From NCBI GenBank assembly GCA_025766275.1, contig JAFKAC010000167.1:30391-94390 (forward strand): a DNA stretch of 64,000 bases. Direction: 5' to 3'. This DNA is from Lactarius indigo. Its lineage: Eukaryota; Basidiomycota; Agaricomycetes; Russulales; Russulaceae. This document shows positions 10,721 to 21,654 of this stretch, piece after piece. The notes beneath the pieces were generated by a model that did not search any database, was not told the origin of the DNA, and saw nothing but the letters and a program-made list of their open reading frames with translations. The translations under genes and the position numbers were made by a program. Positions within the stretch are counted from its first letter, which is position 1. Every line of letters starts with the position of its first letter.

Positions 10721-12023
10721 ATGCTGTCCTCCTCCGACCGAATTGAACCAGAACACCAGATCGAGCAATGTGACCTTGCTGTCTGCGCTATCTCTGAGCA
10801 AGGGGAGCTCAGGCCACGGGAGGCCCCGATAGTTGTCAACCACTTGAAAGGAGGTCACACGGTCTTCGCCACCTTCGTTGCGCTAGTGGATGAGGTTTGT
10901 TGAGCGCTGCCCGCACTACTGCCCCCCCTTCAGTACTCGGCGAAATGCTGACAGCGCCGCAGGAATTCAGGCTCTTCGTGCGCAACAATGGCCACTTTGA
11001 CGTCAGCGCGGATATTTCTATTCGTGACGAATCCTTGGGGAAGTGGCTGATCGCGCGCGAGCCCAAGGCGTGGCACAACATAGGCTGCGATTCCCTCTTC
11101 AAGTTCCAGGACTCTTATGGTACGGAACTTTCCCGTAGTCTTAGTGACAACTTTGCTGGACGGCCTACAGATCGCCGGTCCAAGATTTTCGAGCCAAGTA
11201 CGATCGAGCTACGATTCCAATACCTATCCAAAGTCACAGAAGGGCAGGACAAGGACGGCTTTGTTCCCGTTACCGTGCGCAAGCCCACTCCAGATGATGG
11301 ACCGAGCTGTGTGCCGTCCGTATTCGCTTCCCATTGCTACATCGCCCCACGACCGAGCTGACGCGGCCTGTCCCATCGTAGACTGAGCGATGCACTGATG
11401 CAAAGCCAGTTCGAAACGATGGCAGACGAACCATTTTTGACCTTCGTCATCTCGTTCTACCCCCCACCGACGACGTTCCCGAAGGTGCCAACCTCGGCAC
11501 ATCCAAAGCTTGTTCCAGGTTCGTCGGCAATATCTTTTCTGTCACACATCGTACTGAGGCGGCCCTGCAGGGTCCATGTCATCATCGGAAGGAGGCTCCA
11601 CGACCAGTTCGGACTCCATCTCTCAGGTTTGTATAGAGCGTCTCCCCGCTCTTTCGTCCCCATTGTTTCGCATACAAGCTCACTGACCTCCGCCCGTGGG
11701 TCTTATTATGATGGTGGTATCGTTCCGGAAAGATGTCGGACGACGACCTCGAAGATGCGCTCTCAGAGCACAAGAAGTCCCGCCTTCTCCTTCCTGCGCG
11801 GCTTACCCCTGGCTTCGGGGGGAAACTGCCCATGGTGGACTTTTGCCGCAGGTACGAGCTCCCGGAGGACATCCCGTCGGTGCTGGCGCAGTTGAGGATC
11901 AAGGACGCGCACGCCCTCAGCAGGGTATACTTGCGCGAGCTGCGTGACAAGGGAATGGCTCTTAGGTCTATCAATATGCTGCAACTGGCTGTCGTCCGAT
12001 TCTCCTCCGAATCCAAGCCGTAA
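10721..12023 (+). CDS. Unknown protein with SAM-like C terminus (paralog B)
   Basis: Paralog of the gene at 4523, with six exons at matching positions and phases: 10721-10894, 10963-11119, 11171-11315, 11382-11518, 11571-11626 and 11733-12023. Shared blocks include SEQGELRPR, EFRLFVRN, SADIS, SLGKW, WHNI, DSLFKFQDSY, LRFQYLS, QSQFETMADEPFLTF and PPPTTF. A C-terminal 96-residue segment starts MSDDDLEDALSEHKKSRLLL and contains DFCRRYELPEDIPSVLAQL and MLQLAVVRFSSES. The Ser/Thr linker between the halves is much shorter than in A, so the linker evolves fast while both ends are kept. All donors are GT here. The function is unknown. The C-terminal part is compatible with a SAM-type protein-interaction fold (inference). 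Confidence 0.65.
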
Positions 12024-13380
12024 GGCAGGCACCGGCTTTGACGCCGGACACTGTGCTGTCGACTTATTCGGTACTCAAGCACGGCGTCACGTACAGCATT
12101 TTCCCCATTGTCGATTGGTATGGACCATGATTATGCCATTGGATTGTATGCGTAACCTCTATCATGTTGTATCTTTATGATGTATCCTTACAGTGGGAAA
12201 ATGATAACCCATACGATTTCGTAACGAGCAGGCCAACACGTGAGTGGGGAATGGCATGGTAGACTAGCACAAGCTCTCTGGTGGGCTGGCTGTGCCTCAG
12301 CCGGGTCGGGAACATTCGGACGCAGACGAGATCCCGAAGCCGACCCATCTGACCAAACTGGTACTAGCACAAAGATCTGTCAGTTGGGCTTGTTGGCGTC
12401 CCAATATTCCGACTTACAGTCTTTGTAACTCGCGAGGCGAGGTGGCTTACAAGCGTATTTCGTATTTGTTAGATTGCTGTGCTATTTGGAATTCGCCAAG
12501 ATGGCGACGCTACTTAGAAATCAGTACAGTAGTGGGTCAGGCCTCTCTCTCTTTGCCGGAACTTGAAAGCACGAAGGTTTTGGCTATTAGTCCCATACAG
12601 CCAACTACTGCTTCTGGGAGGAACCAAGAAATGACACGGGAAGAGAACGGAACAGTTCTACGGACACCGCATGGTCACGCCCCAGGGCCTCGCCTGACCT
12701 GACTCCACTCGGGCAGGTTGCTGGAAGGGAAGAGCTGCCATCGTCACCGGTGACGCGGGAGCGGGAGATTACGCCAGGACGGGTATCATGGTGCGCAAGG
12801 TCTGAATTGGCGTCGGTCAAAGTAGGCAAGTCACAGCCTCGGGGTTCCTTCCCTGGCAGTACCAAACTAGACGAGGAACATTCGCTGGAGTGCCACGCGA
12901 TACGTTTCTCCTGACAGCATGCCAGCTTGCAGTAATAAGCATCCTCGGTTGGCCATGCATCAGCACGGCACTACTAGTCACGGCACTAGTGGCGATGTGC
13001 GTGCAATGGCCGCGTGTTCTTCGCGCTTCAAAGCACGCACGCAGACGAGCGGCACCGGACCCGGTACTGTACTGCTGCTGCGTATCAGTCACCTCTGACC
13101 CACTTGGCTGCGCCCACTTCACTCACGTCCTCAAAAGGCAAAATAAAACCTGCCTCGACATCTGTTCGGGACCCTAGGTTCCGAGTCAGATTCGAGAGCA
13201 GAAAGGAGCTGGTCCAGTCTCATCATGCATAAGTGCCTGGCGGGAGATTGCCTCTCCAAGTGGAAGGTCCACAGCGTTGTGACATTAGGAGACTGCGAGC
13301 ACCCAACGATAAATAGCAACCCCCCCCCCTCCCCAGTACCATCTGTCTCAGCTATCCACGCATACTTTCAAACTAGTATT
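12024..13380. other. Intergenic, no gene recognised
   Basis: Frames at 12240-12702 and 12890-13232 have no motif or splice pattern I can support. A TATA-like element for the next gene lies at 13308. Confidence 0.4.
13308..13315 (+). promoter_or_regulatory. TATA-like element of CFEM gene 1
   Basis: GATAAATA lies 73 bases before the ATG at 13381 and is followed by a pyrimidine-rich stretch. The same GATAAATA precedes the CFEM gene at 50616. Confidence 0.4.
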
Positions 13381-13917
13381 ATGACGAACCTGAACCTTCT
13401 TCGCCGTTTCCTTATCGTCTCCGTCCTCCTGAGCACGGGCACGTTGTGCTCTGCGACGCAATCACGGCCCCCATCTTGCGCCGTGTCTTGTACCTCTTCT
13501 GCGGCCTCTCAGATAGGCTGCGATATGTACGTGCATCGTCGTTCCATCCTCGCTCATTACGCATCCCCCTTACTTTGGAACCTCAGCTACAAGGTCGCAT
13601 GCTTTTGTAACAACACAGAATTTCTGAGCGCGGCGAGGAGCTGCGTTCAAGAGACCTGCGCCGCATCTGGTATTCAGGATGCAACAGATTTCATCAACGA
13701 CCTTTGTACTGTCAGTTCAACGGCATTGAGCACCGGTATGTGACTACTCACGACACTTTTTTTTGGGAGCGGGCTGACGACCACTATAGCAACTTCGAGC
13801 GAAAGGCCATTCGCCACCAGCGGCACATCATCGAATGCAGCAGATGTGACTGTCCAGCGCAATACGGCCCTAATGGGCGCGCTTGGTGCTCTTCAGGTTG
13901 TCGCCGCAATTATTTGA
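13381..13917 (+). CDS. CFEM-domain secreted protein 1, probably GPI-anchored
   Basis: Three exons: 13381-13526, 13587-13735 and 13790-13917. An N-terminal signal peptide (hydrophobic LLRRFLIVSVLLSTG) leads into an eight-cysteine CFEM pattern: C-x3-C, a GC, ACFC, then three spaced Cys. A short Ser/Thr/Ala spacer follows, then a hydrophobic C terminus ending ALQVVAAII, as expected for a GPI signal. CFEM proteins bind heme or act at the fungal cell surface. The residue three before the CxC pair is Lys (codon 13591-13593), not the Asp found in the other five CFEM genes here, so classical heme ligation is doubtful. Confidence 0.82.
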
Positions 13918-14529
13918 TGTACCCGATATTCCTTCCTCGTCGTCTACCTGTATACCCGTCGATATTGTATTTGAGGTACTAATAGAGATCGTGCATACCC
14001 AATCAGGGAGAGCTTCAGCACCTGCTTAGTGTTCCGGTACTCTTTTGGTCAGGCCAATCGAGATCATAGACAGGTCGCTTGGAGCAGGGCTTGGATGAGA
14101 GATGGTTGGAAAGAGAAGCGCCGAAACGCTTGAACTGTGAGCTGGCCAATATTTTGCGCTACCGTAGATCGTCCCGAGGTAGCTCCATCAAATGGCTCCG
14201 CTTTCCAAACCTCCGAGGTTATGCAGCCGTTGAATAGTGAGCACGTGAGCTGTTCGATGATAACCCTTCTTGAGCTTTGCGGTCCCGAAGCGAGTTATCA
14301 AAGGAATGCACTGTCCGTATCTGGGAGGGGCTGGATGTTTTCACAAAGACTGATATGACTTGAGGACGACTATCAGACATCAAAGGTGTCCGAAAAGGAG
14401 ACGTCGCTTACGTCACCCTTCCAAGCCGCGTTCGCCTCCGATGCTTCGTTGTTTGTTTCCCGGTCATTTCTTTTTCTTGATTTCCCACCGACTTGGGGTT
14501 GTCAGTCGGATTCGGATCCAGAGCGGAGC
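13918..14529. other. Intergenic, ABC transporter 5' flank
   Basis: No independent gene seen. The reading frame of the next gene is open back to an ATG at 14386, but the start at 14530 gives a better mitochondrial targeting sequence. Confidence 0.4.
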
Positions 14530-17500
14530 ATGATGCTCAGCTTGCATCTGCATCGCGTCGTGATCCCCTCGACGTACTCTTCCGGTACTCGCCGAGCACT
14601 TTCCGCACATCTCACTTTCCCGCGTCCTCCAGCGAGCAGACGACACCCCCCGTGGCCGACACACGCCCTGGCGCAAGGGGGCCGCTTCTTCGCGACAAGT
14701 CCAGCCATCCGTGCTCCTACGCCTTCAACGCCGACACCCTCCCATTCAGCACCGACACGTCGCTCTCTCCTTTCTCGTTTTCTCCCGTCCTCCCTTTCTC
14801 CGAATGCCGACGGGTCGATTCCTACGACGACCTCGTTCCGCAAGATCGTCGCTCTCGCCCGGCCAGAACGTCGGCCCCTCTTAACGGCTATCGGGCTTCT
14901 GCTCGTCTCCTCGTCCGTGTCGTTGAGCATCCCGTTCACGGTCGGGAAGCTCATCGACTACTTCACTTCCTCGAATCCGGTAGGTCGATCTCCATAGTCG
15001 ACCCCCCGTCCGCGGACGTCCTCCTGCCATTTGAATTGCATCTCATTGTTCCTCCTATCCACAGACGATCCCATATGGCATCTCGCTGACTCAGGCCACT
15101 GCTGGCCTTCTCCTCGTCTTCACGATTGGCGGTGCTTGCAACGCAGGACGCGCATTTCTCATGCGCATGTCTGGTGCGTCGTATTTCCCATTTCCTTGCT
15201 GTAAAACGCATTTTTTTTTTTCATCCTTCTCTCAGGTCAGCGAATCGTTGCTCGCCTGCGTGAACGGACTTATTCCGCGACCCTTCGACAAGAAGTTGAA
15301 TTTGTGGAGCGCGGAGAGGGCGACGCCCTAAGTCGACTCAGCGTCGACAGCAGCATTGTAGGAGAAAGGTAACGAATGCGTCACCTGGTATTGGTGGTCC
15401 ACTGGCTCACTACGAGTGTCAAAAAGTGTTACCCAGAACCTTTCAGATGGACTTCGTGCTCTGGTGATGTCCTTTGCTGGCCGTACGCGTATCTCATTCA
15501 CCTCTCTTGGGGTATATGCTGACGAACATGCTGGATTAGTCGGCGCAATGCTCTACATATCTTCCCATCTCACCTTCCTCATGCTTACGATCGTCCCTCC
15601 TGTATCTCTTGGCGCGGTCAGTACGGATCCTGGTTCTTATGTATATGCGCTCACCGTGATCATAACCAGGTATTCTATGGCCGGTACTTGAAGAAGCTGT
15701 CGAATAAGACGCAAGAGGCTCTTGGCGATATGACTAAAGTCAGCATATTCCTCACTCAACCTACAGTGAAGGTGTTAATAGGTGTCATGCAGGTCGCCCA
15801 GGAGGCGCTAGCTGCCCTCCGTACAGTGCAAGTCTTTAATGCTGCCCCATACGAAGAGAAGAAGTTCTCCGAGCGTGTCGATCGCGTGTTGACCCTTGCC
15901 CGCCGTGAAGCCATCGCCAGCGGTATATTCTTCGGTAGCACTGGGTGGAGCGGGAACGTTACATTGTTGGCTTTGCTCGGCTATGGTACGTGGGTCTTTC
16001 GATTGTCTACCCCGAAAGAATCACCCCACTGTGTGCATAGGGGGGTCACTCGTGAGCAGCGGACAGATCTCTGTGGGGGAACTCACCAGCCTCTTGATGT
16101 ATACGGTCTACGTCGGGAACGGCCTGCAGATGCTAACGTACGGCTCGTTTACAGCTCTAAGCGCGACTCCCCTTACTTACATACCTCAGATCGTTTTTCG
16201 TAAGCCTACGTTTCGCTCTATAGCACGAGTATGGACGGCGCTTCCCTAGGCATCCATTATGCGTGGCATCGGTGCAGGAACTCGCATTTTCGAGCTCCTT
16301 GACCGGAGCCCTGCCATTCAACCTGGTGTGGGTGTAGAACTTGACCCAAAACGCACTGGTCCACTACGATTCGAAAACATCACGTTTAGTTACCCTACGC
16401 GAAGCGGGGTGAACGTGCTCGAAGATTTCAACCTCGAGGTCAAAGTCGGCGAAAATGTGGCAGTCGTGTACGTCCTCTCTGAATCCTCGAAAGCCAGGTC
16501 ACTTAGAAGAACCGTTCTCACTGCCACAGTGGGAGGAGTGGAGGCGGCAAGTCATCCATCCATTCCTTGTTGTTGAGGTACTACGATCCTGTTCGAGGCA
16601 AAATCACGTTCGACGGACGCGGTATGACATTGTTCCTTTTCGTTGAAAAATTCACCATTCGAGTGCGTTGGCCTAGATATTCGTGAGTATACACCAGAGT
16701 CGTGGCGCAACATCATCGGTGTGGTTCCCCAGGTACGTGGAAAACCACCTCTCTGGCGTGTTTGCTTATCTGATCGGTCTCTTTTGTTTATAGGACCCCG
16801 TACTATTCACAGGAACAATCGCATCGAACATCGCCTACGGTAACGAGAGTGCTACAAGGGAGCAGATCGAAGCCGCTGCCCGTGAGGCAAACTGCGAATT
16901 TGTTTGGGGATTACCGGACGGGTTCGACACGCAAAGTGAGGACAATTCGTATTGGGAAGCCTCTCACGGGCCGTTGACGCACCGCGATATTATCAGTCGG
17001 AAGACTGAGTCTAAGTGGGGGCCAGCGCCAGCGCCTCGCCATCGCCCGGGCGCTCCTGAAGAAACCCGCAATCTTGGCTCTTGACGAGGCGACAAGTTCC
17101 TTGGACGCATCCGCAGAACGCCGCGTGAGCACACATCTTCCCCATTATTCGGCCAGACCTGGGCACGCTAACATTGAGTGGCAGGTCAATGACGCCATCG
17201 ACAAAATTCTTCGCTCACGCCATACGACGTGCCTATTCGTCGCACATCGCCTCTCGACGATCGCGAGGGCCGAGAGGATAGTAGTGCTAGAAGGTTACTC
17301 TGCGCGGCTGTCTCTTTCGAACCCCCCACTGAACTTCCCCCAGATGGACATATCACGGAGACCGGGTCGTATCGCGAGCTCGTACGTGGCCCCTCTTTTT
17401 TTGGACACTTTTGCTCCAACTCACTCGTGGTGGGTCATACAGGTCCAGCGCGAAAATTCGCGCTTCCGCTCGCTCATGGCCGCCCAGCTTAATGCCGCGG

Positions 17501-17634
17501 GAGAGGAAGACGTCCCGGTCGTCTCGGCGCCTGGTGCTGCTCGCGCGCAGCCCCAGTTGGCGGACGAAGTGCTGTTGAGAGGGGGAGAGGCGTCATCTCG
17601 GAGTGAGGATGCCGGTGCGGGCACCGTACCTTAG
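14530..17634 (+). CDS. Mitochondrial half-size ABC transporter (MDL/ABCB10-type)
   Basis: Six-helix membrane domain plus one nucleotide-binding domain, expected in the inner mitochondrial membrane as a homodimer. I read 17 exons ending at 14979, 15173, 15368, 15482, 15616, 15738, 15985, 16137, 16199, 16467, 16621, 16732, 16935, 17124, 17293, 17381 and 17634. They total 2169 nt, 722 residues, exactly in frame. The N terminus is Arg/Ser-rich without acids, typical of mitochondrial import. The Walker A motif [10 protein letters not shown] is restored only by splicing across 16468-16529. Also present are the Q loop (GVVPQDPVLF), the signature LSGGQRQR, Walker [12 protein letters not shown] and the H loop VAHRLSTI. 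Exon 9 (16190-16199) is a 10-nt micro-exon encoding the join in LTSFFASIM. All catalytic motifs are intact. An in-frame start at 14386 is possible. The substrate cannot be told from sequence (peptides are exported by yeast Mdl1). Confidence 0.93.
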
Positions 17635-18223
17635 ACAGCGGACGTGTGTTGCAACCGGTGCCCTACGCGGTGTCCCTTCTCGCACGTACGATTTATACTA
17701 CTACCCTCTCATAATAGATTACACGAGAGACTAGAGACCAAGATCGCTGTGAGCTCGCTAGGTCGACGCACCTAAGTTTACCCGAGACACAACCAAACAC
17801 AGAAGAGCAACCGCGTCACCAAGCTGACACGTTAAAATGCTCCAACCTAGGCTCCAACTGAAGGTCACATCCTCTCTTCCTTAAATTTCATCGAGTAGCG
17901 CGAGGCGATACTGTGCTCGCGACCAGCAACTTCGTTGAGCGCCAAGGAAAGCTGGCTGGTGTCTCAGCGCCTCTCGATGCCGGAGCTCGACGACGGACTT
18001 TGTTATTGCGTATGGCGACACGAAATTGCGTAGTTGTTAACCCAATGTGCTGGCAGTGTGCGCCGTATTCCAATCCTCGAGTACTGATTAATACTGGTTA
18101 GTAGTGAGAGTGTTCACATAGGGTATGGTACAGAAGCGGTGAGAGCGAGAACAACTACAGCAAGACAAAAACAACACCTATGAAAATACAATCCAACATG
18201 CAACATGGGAGCACCCATCCATC
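17635..18223. other. Convergent intergenic region
   Basis: Lies between two convergent 3' ends, the ABC transporter (plus) and hydrolase 1 (minus). No gene seen. Confidence 0.5.
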
Positions 18224-21200
18224 CTAAGCTGCCACCACGACCTGAGGCGGCACGACCGTGGCAGCGGCAGCAGCAGAGGGCGCGACGACACTCTGGCCCC
18301 TACTCAGCCGCCTCCAAAACTCGCCTCCAGACCGCCTCCGCACGGTCTTCTTCGCGCCGCCCTTCTCCTCGCCCTCTTCCGATGCGCTCCTGTTCTTCCG
18401 CTTCTGCTTCGCAGTACTGGTAGTAGTAACCGCGCGCGCGAGCGCGAGCGCGTCGGCCGTATCGCACCGCGCGACGAGGCTGCTCGGCGGCGGGCGTTCG
18501 TCCGGATCGTCCAAGGCCCACGCGACGCTCCACCCTTCCCCATCCTCCTTCTCCGAGGAGTCGCGGGAAGCGCCGCGCTGCGAGCGCAGCAGCGCGATGG
18601 CGCGCTCGCGCCGCCGCGCGATTTGCCGTGTGCTCCCGGCGTACTTTTTCTCGTGGCGCTGCGCGCACGCGATGTAGATGCGTGCCCAGCGCGCGGAGAC
18701 GACGCCGAGGTGCGTGGGGTCGACGTTGAGCGCGGGGAGGTCGCGTTCTGGCTCGAGGGGGCGGATGGTGCCGTTCGTCGCGACGCGCTCGCGGATCATG
18801 GTGCGGTTGCTGCTGCTGCTGCTGTCGTTCTCCTTCGCCTGTTGTGTGTGTGTGTGTCATTTTAGGGGCTGCTGCTGAGTGAAAGGGAGGCGCCATTCTT
18901 ACCCATCCTCCGTGATACACGACTGGATCTCCGGCTAGGACGTCTGGGTCCTCGGTGTGGGCTTCTCCGGAAGTGCTTCTGTCCGATCTTGAAAATAGCG
19001 AGCTTCGGCGGAAGGATGTCGTCATGCGCGATAAACGTGTCGGCCTTGTCGGCACGCTCGGCTGAGCTATTGTCGGCTGTTCGACTTCTGGGACTGGCGA
19101 CGAGAGCTTCACGGGCGAGGTGACCATCTCCTCGGGTGCGAGGTCCGACATCCACAGCGGCGGTAGTTTGCGCTTCTGCAACGCGGCGGTGGGCGGCATG
19201 TTCGTGACGTGCTTGATGAACGTCGCGATGGCGCGGTAGCAGTATACCGCTGGGGTAGAAGCGATGAACATCATCGGGAGCACGTGTGCGGCGTCTAACG
19301 AAATCAAAAAAGCTGAGCAAAAAAAAAAAAAGAAAAGAAAAGAAAGGTGGACCCGGTTGCGTACCGTCGTAGACTTGGAGATGGACTGTCGTTGGCTTCA
19401 TCCTGCTCTCGATCCCTTCGTATGCAGGATACAGCTTCTTCACCTCTTCCGACACGGGGTACTTCTCAGGATTCGCAGCGCGGTGTGCCCTAAAGAACGC
19501 ATCAGAACGCACGACGAAGAAATGAAGAGATGGACTGACGTGAATATGATCTCGTCCCTGAGCACTTCCCGATCGCTCGCAATCACAAAGAGCGGCGGGA
19601 GCCCGCCGAGATAAGCCAGCGCAGGGCTGACAAGCGGGTGGATGAGCAGGTCATTCGTGGTGTACAGCTGGATCTGCTGCGGGATTTCCAACAGCGCGCC
19701 GTCCTCTCCTGCAACCCGCACAACGTTCTCGCGCTGGGTGTCTTGCGTCTCCACTACGCGATTGCCGTCGTCGTTGCTAGGCGGTTCGACGGCTGCGCCG
19801 CGCGTGCCGCCGGGCCGGAGCAGCTCGTGGACCTGTCGATTGACGTCGTCAGGCGGGGGTGGCCAGAGCGGACTCGGCTTATGCGTCGTGAGTCCTGTCG
19901 CAGGTACAATGTCCTATTTCCACGGACCGCTCAAGTCAATCAGTAAGAGAGATGAGATGGGGGGGGGGATATATATCGGTACCGTGTCGGTATTGAGGAA
20001 GATGCTTGGGAACGAGTGGTGCAAATCGCACCACGGGGAGACGAGTACGGCGCCTGCAGGTGCTGGAAGACCGGCGTCGCGGACGACCTGTAGGAAAGCG
20101 AGAGCGAGCCCCCCACCGGCCGAGTCGCCTCCGACGACGATGTGGCCTGGTTGAACGGGACGGTGCGCGGCTCCCGGTGGTGGCTCAATAAGGAAGAGGT
20201 CTGGATGCGGGTACGTTAGCTGCATTGTGATGGGGTGTGCCGCGGCACGCACAGGAAGCTAGAAGGTCTTGTAGACCGCAGGGGAAGGGGTATTGAGGTG
20301 CAAGCCGGTAGTTCGGCGCTATAGCGCAAAGACTCCTGTCAGCATACGGAACGCGCGCACGCACACACATTGAACCAAAAACTAAACATCTCTCACCAAA
20401 CACGCGTCCGTGGATTTTGCGCGCATAGCGCTGAATCATATACCTGCGTTTTTTCCAGTCCGGATCAATTACCCGCGATGCCACACAGACGGCGGGTCAA
20501 TCAATGGACAACCGTACCTTTCCTGGTCCACAGCACCAAAATAGTAGCCCCCTACGAAACGAAACACAAACAAAGCGTAAGCACCGGGTGGAGGCTCGAA
20601 ACAAAAACCGGGTCCTGACCTCCGTGTGCCCACAGCAAACACCGCATCTCGTCCATCTCGGGGCGGTACGCGCCGCTCGCCTCCGTATCGTCCGTACTCA
20701 CCCGCGCGTGTACACCTGGCGGCGGCGGCGACGACTCCGGCGACGACACGGGGGACAAGAGAGGTGGACTCGTGCCAGGACTCCCGCTCTCGCCAACACT
20801 GCCCGTCCTCTCCGCCATCGCCGCGGCCTTCTCGCGGCGCCTCGCCTCCTTCCAGTCCCTCTTATCCATGATCCACTCCGCGTCGATCCTTGCATACCCA
20901 AAACATCATCAGCAGTGCCGACGTAAAACAAAAAGCGAAAAAAAAAAAACGCACCCGCGGTCTCCAGGACGTACCTGCCACCAGCGCACGCCACCGACCA
21001 CGCGGCGGGCCTCGTGCTCGCCGCCAAAGGCACGCACGAGCACACGTGCCGCCTCGGCGCAGCACGTCTGCGGAACGGTGACGCGCACAGCTTGGGACGA
21101 AGGTCCCGCGGGTGTGCGCAGGGCCGTGAATTGCTGGAGCTCCTCGACGGTGTGACTAAGTGACCGTCACGGCTCTTAGCGAAGTGGTAGAAAGTGCGGA

Positions 21201-21490
21201 AGCAGAAACATTACCTTGTTGACGCCTCCATGAAGTTCTGTGTCGACGATGTTTTTCAGATCATTTTTTGGGATTGAGAGATGGGGGAGAGGGGAGGGGG
21301 GACTCACGCGACTGATGGTAAATGCTTCGTCGTACATCAGCTCTTCGAGGCGCAGTGGCACTGGTCCCGTTGATCCTTCCCTACTCTTGCTCTTATCTTT
21401 GATGACCCTGTCGTAGTAGTGCCGCACGACGATCCCAATGGCGAGCGGCATGAGTCCGAGGGTCGTCCTCGTCGTTAGTGAGGCGGACAT
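18224..21490 (-). CDS. HSL-type alpha/beta-hydrolase (fold-3), tandem copy 1
   Basis: Multi-exon esterase/lipase-like protein, first of three tandem paralogs. The start at 21490 gives MSASLTTRT, and the N-terminal segment (RHYYDRVIKD, ELMYDEAF) matches both neighbours. The oxyanion motif HGG(G)YYFG is split by an intron at about 20530-20640. The nucleophile elbow GDSAGGG lies at about 20109-20129. The acid-region motif REVLRDE is near 19560, and the catalytic His lies in LDAAHVLP near 19280, directly after QVYDG and an intron. Where bacterial HSL esterases have DPLRDE, Glu occupies the Asp position, as in many fungal relatives. A long C-terminal tail (IRERV..PLEPE, ERPPPSSL, basic stretches) runs to 18224. 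The physiological substrate is unknown. Internal exon edges were not all fixed. Confidence 0.82.
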
Positions 21491-21654
21491 CCTTTGCTGG
21501 TTCTCTGTTACCGAGGGGGGGGGAGGTATATCTGTATCGGGATGGGTTGTGGGTCATCGCGAGCGTCTTTATATTACTACGCAGACGCCAGGCACGGCAC
21601 TAGAGCAACTGATTGCAATTGCAAGAGAAGAACTGACAGATGTTCCATAAATTC

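Noticed and set aside
18258..18878. Large plus-strand and alternative minus-strand frames over hydrolase 1
   Set aside because: High GC coding sequence creates long antisense frames; only the minus frame matches the two paralogs.
20504..21155. Plus-strand frames antisense to hydrolase 1
   Set aside because: No motif; they mirror GC-rich hydrolase exons.
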